This document shows, one piece after another, positions 52,160 to 63,678 of a stretch of 64,000 nt of DNA (positions are counted from its first letter, which is position 1; every line of letters begins with the position of its first letter). Under the pieces are notes generated by a model that was not told where the DNA came from, did not search any database, and worked only from the letters and a program-made list of their open reading frames with translations. This stretch comes from Paenibacillus_G elgii_A (lineage in GTDB: Bacteria; Bacillota; Bacilli; Paenibacillales; NBRC-103111). The stretch spans positions 62,001-126,000 of the forward strand of contig JBHJMN010000008.1 of the NCBI GenBank assembly GCA_042219835.1, in the 5' to 3' direction. Position numbers and translations under genes: made by a program.

Positions 52160-53377
52160 ATGAGGATCTTGGTGCAAAAGTTCGGAGGCACATCTCTTTC
52201 CACAGCCGAGGCTAGAACACACGTTATTGAACACATCCAAGATGCATTGAACCAAGAATACAAAACGGTTGTTGTTGTTTCGGCTATGGGTCGCAAAGGA
52301 GAGCCTTACGCAACGGACACGCTACTGGATTGGATTGGTCAAAATGGAAATACGCTGCCTGCGCGCGAAAGAGATATGCTGCTATGCTGCGGCGAATTCA
52401 TCTCGGCCGCTACGCTGTGCAGCTTACTGAACGCCGAGGGGATTCCTGCTGTTGCTTTAACCGGCGCACAGGCAGGAATCTTAACGAATGACGAACACGG
52501 TAATGCTCAAATCGTGACGATTCGGCCGGGGCGTATGCTTGAACTGCTGGAGCAGGGGAATGTCGTCATCGTCGCCGGCTTTCAAGGCGAGACGGCGACA
52601 GGCGATTTCACGACGCTTGGCCGGGGCGGAAGCGACACGTCGGCTACCGCGCTTGGAGCAGCTTTAAATGCGGAGCTCGTTGAAATTTTCACGGATGTGA
52701 GCGGTATTTTGACGGCAGATCCGCGGATCGTGGAGGAAGCAAGACCGCTGTCGGTCGTCTCTTATATGGAAATCTGCAACATGGCGCATTTAGGCGCGAA
52801 GGTCATACATCCCAGAGCGGTGGAAGTCGCTATGAATGCCGGAATTCCGGTAAGGGTTCGCTCCACGTTTTCCAAGGATAAAGGAACGCTTGTTACGCAT
52901 GCCGACGCGCTTCGGAACGAATCCGGCGCTGTGCAGGACCGGTTTGTGACGGGCATCGCTCACGTGCCGAATATCTCGCAAATTCGGGTAGCGCCTCAGG
53001 AAGGCAGCTACGATCTTCAGCTTAACGTATTTAAAGCGATGGCGCGGCAGCGGATCAGCGTCGATTTTATTAACGTCAACCCATCCGGCGTCGTGTACAC
53101 GGTCTTCGACCACGAGGCGGAGCGGGCAGCCGAAACGCTTCAGGGACTCGGCTATACGCCGCACATCACGCCGAACTGCGCGAAAGTATCGATCATTGGG
53201 GCCGGAATGAACGGCGTACCAGGCATCATGGCCCACATTGTCGAAGCGCTTACGGAAGAGGACATCCAAATTCTGCAATCTGCCGATTCGAATACGACCA
53301 TCTGGGTATTGGTGCAAGGCGACGACATGGTCAAAGCCGTCCGTGCCCTGCACCGCAAATTCGAGCTCCATAGATAA
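52160..53377 (+). CDS. dapG: Aspartate kinase I (diaminopimelate-sensitive type)
   Basis: Phosphorylates aspartate, the first step of the diaminopimelate/lysine branch. The 405-residue protein has the kinase start VQKFGGTSLS, the FTTLGRGGSDTSATALGAAL motif (about 154-173) and two C-terminal ACT domains (from about 265 and 345). ATG 52160 follows AGGGGAGAG; an in-frame start at 52076 lies inside the upstream hairpin. Its location in the spore DPA operon suggests it corresponds to B. subtilis DapG, which is inhibited by meso-diaminopimelate. Confidence 0.95.
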   Translation: MRILVQKFGGTSLSTAEARTHVIEHIQDALNQEYKTVVVVSAMGRKGEPYATDTLLDWIGQNGNTLPARERDMLLCCGEFISAATLCSLLNAEGIPAVALTGAQAGILTNDEHGNAQIVTIRPGRMLELLEQGNVVIVAGFQGETATGDFTTLGRGGSDTSATALGAALNAELVEIFTDVSGILTADPRIVEEARPLSVVSYMEICNMAHLGAKVIHPRAVEVAMNAGIPVRVRSTFSKDKGTLVTHADALRNESGAVQDRFVTGIAHVPNISQIRVAPQEGSYDLQLNVFKAMARQRISVDFINVNPSGVVYTVFDHEAERAAETLQGLGYTPHITPNCAKVSIIGAGMNGVPGIMAHIVEALTEEDIQILQSADSNTTIWVLVQGDDMVKAVRALHRKFELHR

Positions 53378-53405
53378 CGCATAATGTTTTAGGAGGAGAC
53401 AACAC

Positions 53406-54281
53406 GTGGATTTTGGCACAATGATAACCGCTATGGTTACGCCGTTCGATGACAAGCTGAACATCGACTGGACGCAATTTGAGAACGTGATGGACTACTT
53501 GATTGAAGAGCAGCAAAGCGACAGTCTCGTCATCTGTGGCACAACCGGCGAATCTCCTACGCTAACGGAAGAAGAGAAGCTCGAAAGTTTTCAAAGGGCC
53601 GTAAAGTACGCGCGCGGCCGCTGCAAAATTATTGCAGGGACCGGCAGCTACGATACCGCTCATTCCATTCATTTGTCGCAAGCGGCCGAAAAGTTAGGTG
53701 TCGATGCGCTGCTTCTGGTGGCGCCTTACTACAACCGGCCTTCGCAAGAGGGACTGTATCAGCATTACAAAGCCATTGCCGAGTCGGTTAACATCCCGAT
53801 CATCCTTTATAACGTGCCTGGTCGGACCGGTGTCAATATCGATCCGGAAACGACGATTCGTTTGTCGCACATTCCGAACATCGTAGCGACGAAGGACTGC
53901 GCGGATACAGACCAGTTGACGCAGATCATTACCGGCGCCGCCCCGGGCTTTCTGGTCTACAGCGGCGACGATAGCGCCACGCTCCCGGCTTTGGCGGTTG
54001 GAGCACGGGGAATCGTCAGCGTTGCGAGTCATGTGATCGGCAAAGAAATGAGAACGATGATTGATTGCTACTTGCAGGGCGAAGTAAAAGAGGCGGCGAA
54101 GCTTCATGGTCAACTGCTTCCGGTGTTCCGCGGGCTCTTCTTATGCCCTCATCGCGTACCGAGCCCGGCTCCGGTCAAGCATGCGCTTAACTTGAAGGGA
54201 CTGCGCGTAGGCGGGGTTCGGTTGCCGCTTGTGGACGTCACGGAACAAGAAAAACAATTTATCACATCGCTTTTTGCATAA
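53406..54281 (+). CDS. dapA: 4-hydroxy-tetrahydrodipicolinate synthase
   Basis: Condenses aspartate semialdehyde with pyruvate, giving the common precursor of lysine, cell-wall diaminopimelate and spore dipicolinate. The Schiff-base lysine is K163 in IVATKDCAD, and CGTTGESPTL (about 43-52) and YYNRPSQEG are conserved. Length 291 matches B. subtilis DapA. Translation begins at GTG 53406 with TAGGAGGAG (53389-53398) upstream. It completes the operon and is followed by a terminator. Confidence 0.97.
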   Translation: MDFGTMITAMVTPFDDKLNIDWTQFENVMDYLIEEQQSDSLVICGTTGESPTLTEEEKLESFQRAVKYARGRCKIIAGTGSYDTAHSIHLSQAAEKLGVDALLLVAPYYNRPSQEGLYQHYKAIAESVNIPIILYNVPGRTGVNIDPETTIRLSHIPNIVATKDCADTDQLTQIITGAAPGFLVYSGDDSATLPALAVGARGIVSVASHVIGKEMRTMIDCYLQGEVKEAAKLHGQLLPVFRGLFLCPHRVPSPAPVKHALNLKGLRVGGVRLPLVDVTEQEKQFITSLFA

Positions 54282-54291
54282 GCTTTACGAC

Positions 54292-54331
54292 AACCGGTGC
54301 CCTGCGGCATCGGTTTTCTTGTTTTGGGAAT
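54292..54331 (+). terminator. Intrinsic terminator of dapA
   Basis: AACCGGTGCC (54292-54301) pairs with GGCATCGGTT (54306-54315), ten pairs with one G-T, with a CTGC loop and a T-rich tail (TTTTCTTGTTTT). Confidence 0.8.
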
Positions 54332-54374
54332 AATACGCTTTGCGCAAGGGGAAGGGGTATGTTGACCGGCTCAC

Positions 54375-54404
54375 TTGTAAAGAGTCATTTTTTTCATGTA
54401 TAAT
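54375..54404 (+). promoter_or_regulatory. Sigma-A promoter of the RNase J gene
   Basis: TTGTAA (54375-54380) and a perfect TATAAT (54399-54404) with an 18-base spacer. It lies after the dapA terminator and about 85 bases before the gene. Confidence 0.7.
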
Positions 54405-54490
54405 GATGTCAAGTGACTGGTGCGGTTAAAATTTGGTTTTGAATAATCATATGGAAATCGTCGTCAATTACATTGAGGAGGTTTAGTTAC

Positions 54491-56167
54491 TTGTCCAAAA
54501 AAAATATAGACAAATTAACGATTTTTGCCCTGGGCGGCGTGGGTGAAATCGGGAAGAACATGTATGTCGTTCAATATGCGAACGATATTGTAGTTGTAGA
54601 CTGCGGCTTGAAATTTCCGGAGGAAGATATGCTCGGGATCGATATCGTCATTCCCGATATTTCTTACTTGACGGAAAATCGCGATAAAGTGCGCGGGATC
54701 GTCATTACACACGGCCACGAAGACCATATCGGCGGTTTGCCTTACGTTCTTAAGCACCTGAACGTTCCTGTGTACGGGACGAGGCTGACGATGGGTCTGA
54801 TCGAGATGAAGCTGAAGGAAGCGAATCTGCTCGGGGAAACGAAACGGATCGTTATTACGGCTGATTCGGAACTGAAGCTCGGCTGCATGACCGCCACGTT
54901 CTTTAAGACGAACCATAGTATTCCCGACTCGGTAGGGGTATGCTTGGAAACGCCGGAAGGCAACGTGGTTCATACCGGCGACTTCAAGTTCGATCAGACG
55001 CCGGTCAACGAGCAGTATGCGGATCTTCATCAGATGGCAGCGATTGGCCGCAAAGGTGTCATTGCACTGTTATCGGATAGTACGAATGCGGAGCGTCCGG
55101 GCTATACCGGTTCGGAGCGCAGTGTAGGCGCGGAAATCGAAGATGTATTCCGCAAAGCGAAGCAGCGTGTCGTGATCGCAACCTTCGCTTCCAACATTCA
55201 CCGGATTCAGCAGGTCATCGACGCGTGCGAATCGACCCGCCGCAAGCTGACCGTAATCGGGCGGAGCATGGTGAATGTTGTGAGCATCGCCAGCGAACTG
55301 GGCTACTTGCGTATTCCGGATGGGATGCTGATCGAACCGGAGGAAGTGAATAAACTCGCGGCCGACCGCGTAGCCATTCTATCTACAGGGTCTCAGGGCG
55401 AGCCGATGTCGGCACTGACACGGATGGCCCGCTCCACGCATCGTAAGATGGACATTTTACCCGGCGACACCGTCATCATCGCCGCTACGCCGATTCCCGG
55501 AAATGAGCGGTATGTAGGGCGGACGGTGGACGAACTGATGCGCATTGGCGCGCATGTCATTTACGGGCCTGGCTCGATCACCGGGGTACACGTATCCGGA
55601 CACGGCAGCCAGGAAGAATTAAAGCTGATGCTGAATATTATGCGTCCGAAATATTTTATCCCGATTCACGGGGAGTACCGGATGCTTCGTCAGCACGGGA
55701 TGCTTGCCGAGTCGGTCGGCATCGCGCGCGAAGATATTTTTATCGTGGATAACGGCGATACGGTGGAGATTCAGGACGGCGTCGCCCGCAAAGGCTCCAA
55801 AGTGCCGGCAGGCAACGTGCTCATCGACGGCCTCGGTGTCGGCGATGTCGGCAATATCGTGCTTCGCGACCGCAAGCTGTTGTCCCAAGACGGCATTCTG
55901 GTCGTCGTCGTAACGCTCAGCAAGCAGGATGGGACCATTCTGTCCGGTCCGGATATCATCTCCCGCGGCTTCGTATACGTGCGGGAGTCGGAAGGATTGC
56001 TGGAAGAAGCGAACCGGATCGTGACGAGCACGCTCCATCGCTTAATGAACGAAAATGTCAATGAATGGGCTTCGCTTAAAACCCATGTCAAAGACGCGCT
56101 CGGCCGATTTTTATATGAACAAACCCGAAGAAGACCGATGATTTTGCCAATCATCATGGAAGTGTAA
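54491..56167 (+). CDS. rnjB: Ribonuclease J
   Basis: Metallo-beta-lactamase/beta-CASP ribonuclease with endo- and 5'-3' exonuclease activity in mRNA and rRNA processing. The metal motif HGHEDH is seen with H74, H76, D78 and H79 (THGHEDHIGG); the beta-CASP motif region TFASNIHRIQQVI follows at about 233-245. The 558-residue protein starts at TTG 54491 with GAGGAGG (54475-54481). The locus matches B. subtilis rnjB (ymfA); whether it is functionally J1 or J2 cannot be decided from sequence alone. Confidence 0.93.
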   Translation: MSKKNIDKLTIFALGGVGEIGKNMYVVQYANDIVVVDCGLKFPEEDMLGIDIVIPDISYLTENRDKVRGIVITHGHEDHIGGLPYVLKHLNVPVYGTRLTMGLIEMKLKEANLLGETKRIVITADSELKLGCMTATFFKTNHSIPDSVGVCLETPEGNVVHTGDFKFDQTPVNEQYADLHQMAAIGRKGVIALLSDSTNAERPGYTGSERSVGAEIEDVFRKAKQRVVIATFASNIHRIQQVIDACESTRRKLTVIGRSMVNVVSIASELGYLRIPDGMLIEPEEVNKLAADRVAILSTGSQGEPMSALTRMARSTHRKMDILPGDTVIIAATPIPGNERYVGRTVDELMRIGAHVIYGPGSITGVHVSGHGSQEELKLMLNIMRPKYFIPIHGEYRMLRQHGMLAESVGIAREDIFIVDNGDTVEIQDGVARKGSKVPAGNVLIDGLGVGDVGNIVLRDRKLLSQDGILVVVVTLSKQDGTILSGPDIISRGFVYVRESEGLLEEANRIVTSTLHRLMNENVNEWASLKTHVKDALGRFLYEQTRRRPMILPIIMEV

Positions 56168-56226
56168 AGCTTCCCACCAGTCATACGAACTCACTTGAGG
56201 ATAAAGTGGAATAAGAAGCGTTTTGT

Positions 56227-56275
56227 AAAGACCACGTAAGCAGGGGATATTCCCCGAGCTTTACGCGGTCTTTTT
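56227..56275 (+). terminator. Intrinsic terminator of the RNase J gene
   Basis: AAAGACC (56227-56233) pairs with GGTCTTT (56267-56273), extended inside by CGTAA/TTACG and GGGG/CCCC, followed by T to 56275. Confidence 0.8.
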
Positions 56276-56364
56276 CCGTATATCCGTACTCGGCGCCCCG
56301 CATAGTTTTGGCCGACTGCACCATACTAACAAGGACATTTCAGCTAATGGAGGGATGTTCTTTC

Positions 56365-57117
56365 ATGCAATCCAACGATAAACAAGAGCAGCAGCCGGTG
56401 CAGCCGTCTCAAGCGCCGACGACGGAAGAAGGACGCAAAAGCGCAACGGTCGACGCGATTCAGCAGCTGGGGCAGACAGCCGCGCCTACCACGGAATCCA
56501 ATATTTTTTGCATGACGATAATCGGGCAGGTCGAGGGTCATATCGTTCTGCCGCCGCAAAACAAAACGACCAAATACGAGCATTTGATACCGCAGCTTGT
56601 AGCCGCGGAGCAGAACGCGAAAATCGAAGGCGTGCTTATTATTTTAAATACGGTAGGCGGAGATGTGGAAGCCGGGCTGGCGATCGCCGAAATGATCGCT
56701 ACGTTGTCTAAGCCGACGGTAACGCTCGTGCTCGGCGGCGGGCACAGCATCGGAGTTCCGATTGCCGTCTCGGCCAATTATTCGGTTATTGCCGAAACCG
56801 CAACGATGACAATTCATCCGATCCGTCTGAACGGCCTGGTGATCGGCGTACCGCAGACCTTCGAATATTTGGACAAAATGCAGGAGCGGGTCATCCGGTT
56901 CGTCACACGGCATTCCCGGGTAGACGAGGACAAATTCAAAGAACTGATGTTCAAAACGGGCGAGCTCACGCGCGACATCGGCACGACGGTCATCGGTGCG
57001 GATGCGGTCAGATACGGACTCATCGACTCGCTGGGCGGTATTGGGGAAGCCATCCGCAAGCTAAACGCCTTGATCGACGAGCGGCGCGCCAACAATGGGG
57101 GAGGCATGATCCAATGA
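56365..57117 (+). CDS. tepA: ClpP-class serine protease TepA (YmfB)
   Basis: ClpP-like serine protease linked in B. subtilis to protein translocation and degradation of small acid-soluble spore proteins. A Gln/Pro-rich hydrophilic N-terminus (1-about 45) precedes the ClpP-fold domain. The likely nucleophile is S128 in LGGGHSIGVP, with TMTIHPIRL as probable His motif. The 250-residue product starts at ATG 56365, nine bases after GGAGGG (56350-56355); earlier in-frame starts are not supported. It overlaps ylzJ by four bases. Confidence 0.9.
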   Translation: MQSNDKQEQQPVQPSQAPTTEEGRKSATVDAIQQLGQTAAPTTESNIFCMTIIGQVEGHIVLPPQNKTTKYEHLIPQLVAAEQNAKIEGVLIILNTVGGDVEAGLAIAEMIATLSKPTVTLVLGGGHSIGVPIAVSANYSVIAETATMTIHPIRLNGLVIGVPQTFEYLDKMQERVIRFVTRHSRVDEDKFKELMFKTGELTRDIGTTVIGADAVRYGLIDSLGGIGEAIRKLNALIDERRANNGGGMIQ

Positions 57118-57350
57118 TTCATTATTCGATACTGCCGCTGGAAACCGTCTATGAAGGAATCGAAGCGATGAAATCGTCCACCGTCGATGTTGTGATGAAC
57201 GGGGTCAGGATGCAGGTTGAACCGGTCAACGGGCAGCAAGCGAAGATCGTCCGGCTGATCAGCTGCAACCCGCAGGATTTTTTGAACCCCCAGTACGCTC
57301 CAGGGCGAATGATTGAGTTTCAGCCGATGATCCGGGAATCCGGCGAATAA
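57114..57350 (+). CDS. ylzJ: YlzJ-like small protein
   Basis: A 78-residue protein with the conserved start MIHYSILPLETVYEGIEAM and a FLNPQYAPGRMIE motif (about 56-68). It belongs to the YlzJ family, whose function is unknown; B. subtilis ylzJ lies between tepA and spoIIIE as here. No membrane segment or signal is seen. Translation is coupled to tepA through a four-base overlap. Confidence 0.85.
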   Translation: MIHYSILPLETVYEGIEAMKSSTVDVVMNGVRMQVEPVNGQQAKIVRLISCNPQDFLNPQYAPGRMIEFQPMIRESGE

Positions 57351-57425
57351 AGGGAGCTGGGCAACGGATCGATGCTTTTACCGGCTCTTTATTTGCCGGA
57401 GGGGAATGTATTTTCGCATTTTTCG

Positions 57426-57454
57426 TTTAGCTTCACCCCAGTTTATGGTATAAT
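57426..57454 (+). promoter_or_regulatory. Promoter of spoIIIE/ftsK, extended -10
   Basis: TATAAT (57449-57454) preceded by TGG forms an extended -10; the -35 (TTTAGC, 57426-57431, 17-base spacer) is weak. The gene starts only 23 bases downstream, so the leader is short. Confidence 0.65.
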
Positions 57455-57476
57455 AAAGGCTCGGGGGTGAGCGGCC

Positions 57477-60050
<2,574 letters not shown>

Positions 60051-60096
60051 GCGGCTGCGGATACGTTAACCAGACCCAGCGATTCCCAGTTTAGGC

Positions 60097-60127
60097 TGAA
60101 TAGAAGCTGACTCCCTTTCTCATAATA
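60097..60127 (+). promoter_or_regulatory. Candidate sigma-G (forespore) promoter of sleB
   Basis: TGAATA (60097-60102) and CATAATA (60121-60127) with an 18-base spacer closely match the forespore sigma-G/sigma-F consensus (TGAATA ... CATAnTA). It lies about 50 bases before the sleB start, as expected for a forespore-made cortex lytic enzyme. Confidence 0.65.
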
Positions 60128-60176
60128 ACCTTAAAAAGGTTGCCGCAACGAAGGCGGGAAAGGTGAGGTTACCAGA

Positions 60177-60983
60177 ATGAATAAACGATTGATCTTCATT
60201 ACGCTTGGCTTAGTATTTATTCTGTTCGCCGGACTTCAGCTCAAGCAGCATCTGAAGGTGCAGCAGACATTCAGCAAGAACGAAATCCGCTACGGAGCGT
60301 CCGGCACGGCCGACGTCTACGAGCTCCAAGGTCGTTTGAAGCATCTCGGGTTTTATTACGGCAAAGTGGATGGCGATTTTGGCTATCAGACCTTAAAGTC
60401 GCTCAAATGGTTCCAATCCGAATTCGGGTTGAATGTCGACGGCATCGCCGGGGACAAAACGAAGCTGAAGCTGTGGGAAGCAACGAAAGAGTGGAAGGCT
60501 AAAGCCGAAGAGCTGCCTCCTTGGGTAACCGGCGCCGGTCAAGGGCAAGCTGCCGAAGGCGGAGTCGCGCCAGAAAGCGCTGCGCCGCCGGCGAACGCAG
60601 GTATACCGCGCTCCAATCGTCTCGGACTATCCGAAGAGGACCTGAAATTGATGGCCAATGCGGTACACGGCGAGGCGCGCGGGGAGCCGTACATCGGTCA
60701 AGTCGCCGTTGCCGCCGTTATTCTCAATCGCGTCAAATCGCCAAGCTTTCCGAATACGGTCTCTGGCGTTATTTTCCAGCCGGGAGCCTTTACGGCCGTA
60801 GCGGACGGACAAATATGGCTGACGCCGAACGAAACGTCCCGAAAAGCGGTTCAGGACGCGCTGAACGGGTCGGACCCATCCGGCGGATGCATTTATTATT
60901 TCAATCCGGTAACGGCCACGTCCAAGTGGATTTGGTCCCGTCCGCAAGTCAAGCAAATCGGCAAACATATTTTCTGCAAATAG
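60177..60983 (+). CDS. sleB: Spore cortex-lytic enzyme SleB-like
   Basis: Lytic transglycosylase-type enzyme that degrades the spore cortex during germination. It has an N-terminal hydrophobic segment (about 4-20), a peptidoglycan-binding domain (about 42-100, VYELQGRLKHLGFYYGKVDG), a Gly/Ala/Pro linker, and a SleB hydrolase domain (about 150-267) with the likely catalytic Glu E166 in AVHGEARGE. Length 268 is slightly shorter than B. subtilis SleB (305). AAAGGTGAGG precedes ATG 60177. No ypeB partner is adjacent, unlike in B. subtilis; another cell-wall hydrolase of the SleB family cannot be excluded. Confidence 0.85.
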   Translation: MNKRLIFITLGLVFILFAGLQLKQHLKVQQTFSKNEIRYGASGTADVYELQGRLKHLGFYYGKVDGDFGYQTLKSLKWFQSEFGLNVDGIAGDKTKLKLWEATKEWKAKAEELPPWVTGAGQGQAAEGGVAPESAAPPANAGIPRSNRLGLSEEDLKLMANAVHGEARGEPYIGQVAVAAVILNRVKSPSFPNTVSGVIFQPGAFTAVADGQIWLTPNETSRKAVQDALNGSDPSGGCIYYFNPVTATSKWIWSRPQVKQIGKHIFCK

Positions 60984-60993
60984 CGCATGTAGT

Positions 60994-61030
60994 AGAAGTA
61001 ACCATCTTCACGGTTGCTTCTTCTGTTTAT
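60994..61030 (+). terminator. Terminator-like hairpin after sleB
   Basis: AGAAGTAACC (60994-61003) pairs with GGTTGCTTCT (61012-61021), ten pairs with one G-T, followed by TCTGTTTA. The descending arm overlaps a possible promoter (TTGCTT 61014-61019, TATAAT 61038-61043). Confidence 0.55.
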
Positions 61031-61043
61031 AGAGGAATATAAT
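61014..61043 (+). promoter_or_regulatory. Possible promoter of ymfF
   Basis: TTGCTT (61014-61019) and TATAAT (61038-61043), spacer 18. If used, the ymfF start at 61042 would lie before the transcription start, which favours the later ATG at 61075. The overlap with the sleB terminator weakens the call. Confidence 0.4.
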
Positions 61044-61074
61044 GGAATATACCCGGGAAGGCGGAAGTGAAGCC

Positions 61075-62385
61075 ATGATGATGAGAGGAGTTGTTTCGTC
61101 TTTGAAGCAAATACAATTTGAACGGGGAACGGTACAGGGCGTGCGCGTGCATGTGCTGCCGACGGAGCAGTTCAAAACTTTTGCATTATCCGTCTATGTG
61201 GGAAGTCCGCTTCAAGAGGATACGGTGACGCCTAATGCGCTTATTCCTTTTGTGCTGCGGCGCGGCAGCAAGGCTTACCCGGAAACGAAGCAGTTTCGCG
61301 AGAAGCTGGACGATTTGTACGGGGCCGGCTTCGGGTTCGACGTGTACAAGCGCGGGGATTACCAGATGCTTCAATTCCGCATGGATGTCATTCAGGACGA
61401 TTTCGTTTCCAGTCCACAGCCGCTGCTTAATCAAGCCCTTCAATTTTTGGGCGAAGCGATTACGCAGCCGGCGATGGAAGGCGGGACCTTGGTCCGAAAA
61501 TATATCGATTCCGAGAAAACGACGCTGCAGAAGCGATTGGAATCCATCGTTAACGACAAAATCCGCTACGCTGCGGAACGGTGCATCGCCGAAATGTGCA
61601 GCAACGAGCCTTACCGGCTTCATCCGCTCGGCGCGATCGACCGAATCCCTGCGATCGAAGCGGAAGCTTTGACCGAACGGTATGAAGCCTGGCTGCGGCA
61701 GTCTCCAATTGATATTTATGTGGTAGGCCACACGAATCTGGAGCAGGTGATGCCCTTGATCGAGCGCTATTTTGCTGTCAGGGGCGAGCGTACTTCGGAC
61801 TATTCGCTCAGAGCCGAGCACCGCAGCGTCGGTCAAGTGAAGGAAGTTGTCGAGCGCCTCGATGTCAATCAAGGAAAGCTGAATATGGGGCTTCGCGTGC
61901 GAACCTCGTACGCGGACGATTCGTACCCTTCGGCGCTGCTATATAACGGTATTTTGGGAGGATATCCGCATTCCAAGCTATTCACCAACGTCCGTGAAAA
62001 GGCGAGCTTGGCCTATTACGCCTCTTCCCGCTTGGACGGACACAAAGGCATTCTGACGATCCAATCAGGTATCGAAATTGTAAATTATGAGAAAGCTGTC
62101 TCGATTATTAAGGAGCAGCTGAAAGCGATGGAAGAGGGACAAATCAGCGACACGGAGCTGCAGCAGACGAAAGCGATGATTACGGGACATTTGCGCGAGC
62201 TGCAGGACTCTGCCTTTGAGCTGATCGCTTTCGATTTTAACAACCGTCTGTCCAGCGCCGACCGTACGGTTCCGGCGCTGATCGAAGCGGTGGAGCAAAC
62301 GGATAAAGAGCAGATCCGCCGGATGGCTCGCCAAGTGCAGCTGGATACGATATATTTTTTACGTGACAACAAAGGGGGGCAATAA
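61075..62385 (+). CDS. ymfF: M16-family peptidase-like protein YmfF (no zinc motif)
   Basis: Insulinase-superfamily protein that lacks the HxxEH zinc motif in its first half (the region reads NALIPFVLRRGSKAYPET). Its 436 residues from ATG 61075 otherwise follow the M16 two-domain fold. It is probably the non-catalytic partner of YmfH, encoded directly downstream, like paired subunits of processing peptidases. Start choice: ATG 61042 has AGAGGA upstream but lies in the -10 box of a possible promoter; ATG 61075 has GGCGGAAG. The pair is conserved beside spoIIIE in Bacillales. Confidence 0.85.
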   Translation: MMMRGVVSSLKQIQFERGTVQGVRVHVLPTEQFKTFALSVYVGSPLQEDTVTPNALIPFVLRRGSKAYPETKQFREKLDDLYGAGFGFDVYKRGDYQMLQFRMDVIQDDFVSSPQPLLNQALQFLGEAITQPAMEGGTLVRKYIDSEKTTLQKRLESIVNDKIRYAAERCIAEMCSNEPYRLHPLGAIDRIPAIEAEALTERYEAWLRQSPIDIYVVGHTNLEQVMPLIERYFAVRGERTSDYSLRAEHRSVGQVKEVVERLDVNQGKLNMGLRVRTSYADDSYPSALLYNGILGGYPHSKLFTNVREKASLAYYASSRLDGHKGILTIQSGIEIVNYEKAVSIIKEQLKAMEEGQISDTELQQTKAMITGHLRELQDSAFELIAFDFNNRLSSADRTVPALIEAVEQTDKEQIRRMARQVQLDTIYFLRDNKGGQ

Positions 62386-63678
62386 ATGCGCACGATCCCT
62401 TATCCGCATGTGAAGGAAACGCTGTACGCCGAAGAGCTTCCGAACGGACTGAGCGTCTTTATTTTACCGAAGGAAGGCTTCCAAAAAACGTATGCCACCT
62501 TTACGACAAAATACGGTTCCATCGATAACGATTTTCAAGTCGAAGGCGAAGCGCGGCGCAAAGTGCCTGACGGCATCGCGCACTTTTTGGAGCACAAAAT
62601 GTTCGAGGAGCCGACAGGGGACATTTTTTCCGTGTTCGCTGCCCAAGGGGCTTCCGCCAATGCGTTCACTAGCTTTGACCGCACGGCTTATTTATTTTCA
62701 GCAACCGAACACATCAAGGACAACCTGTCGACGCTGCTTAACTTTGTGCAAAACCCGTATTTTACGGATGCAAATGTCGAGAAGGAGAAAGGCATTATCG
62801 GCCAGGAGATCAACATGTACCGGGATAATGCGGACTGGCGGGCGTATTTCGGACTAATCGAAACGATGTACCACAAGCATCCGGTGCATATCGATATCGC
62901 CGGAACGATCGAATCCATCGGTGAAATTACGAAAGAAATGCTGTACGAGTGCTACCATACGTTTTATCATCCGAGCAATATGAGCTTGTTTGTCGTAGGC
63001 GGGGTCAACCCGCAGGAAATTATGGAGCTTGTCAAACGGAACCAAGCGGGGAAAACGTTCAAGGCGCAGGGGACGATCAACCGTTATTTTGAAGACGAGC
63101 CGCACCATGTGCAGGCCGCGCGCAAAGTAACCGTGCTGCCGGTCTCGCTGCCCAAGTGCTTATTCGGCTGCAAGGAGCCGGGCCAGCCTTTGCAGGGGCG
63201 GGAGCTGCTAAAGCGGGAGCTGACTATGAAAGTGCTGCTTGACGTGCTGGTAAGCCCCAGCTCGGCCATTTATCAGAAGCTGTACGACGAGCAGCTGATT
63301 TCCGACAGCTTCGGCTCCGAGTACAATATTGCCGAAAATTATGCGTTTACCGTGATCGGCGGAGATACGAAGGACCCCGAACGATTGATCGGCCGCGTAC
63401 AGGAAGAAATCGACCGGGTCAAAGCGGACGGCGTTTCCTCCACCGATTTTGAGCGCAGCAAGAAGAAAAAAATCGGTGCTTTCCTACGCCAGCTCAACTC
63501 GCCTGAAGCGATCGCCAATGAATTTACGAAGTACCGGTTTAAGGGCATTGATTTATTCGATATTTTGCCGGTGTATGAAGAGCTGACCCTGGCGGATGTC
63601 AACGAGCGGCTGCGCGCGCATTTCGATTGGAGCCGTCTAGCGGCTTCGATTGTGACAAGTGAAGCGAATGGAACCTAG
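62386..63678 (+). CDS. ymfH: M16-family zinc peptidase YmfH
   Basis: Insulinase-type peptidase with an intact zinc motif HFLEH (residues 66-70), followed by the NAFTSFDRTAYLFSAT segment, and a second homologous domain at about 230-430. Its 430 residues match the family length. The ATG at 62386 starts immediately after the ymfF stop with AAAGGGGGGC upstream, so the two are certainly co-translated. In vivo substrates are unknown to me. The end overlaps the next gene by 11 bases. Confidence 0.9.
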   Translation: MRTIPYPHVKETLYAEELPNGLSVFILPKEGFQKTYATFTTKYGSIDNDFQVEGEARRKVPDGIAHFLEHKMFEEPTGDIFSVFAAQGASANAFTSFDRTAYLFSATEHIKDNLSTLLNFVQNPYFTDANVEKEKGIIGQEINMYRDNADWRAYFGLIETMYHKHPVHIDIAGTIESIGEITKEMLYECYHTFYHPSNMSLFVVGGVNPQEIMELVKRNQAGKTFKAQGTINRYFEDEPHHVQAARKVTVLPVSLPKCLFGCKEPGQPLQGRELLKRELTMKVLLDVLVSPSSAIYQKLYDEQLISDSFGSEYNIAENYAFTVIGGDTKDPERLIGRVQEEIDRVKADGVSSTDFERSKKKKIGAFLRQLNSPEAIANEFTKYRFKGIDLFDILPVYEELTLADVNERLRAHFDWSRLAASIVTSEANGT

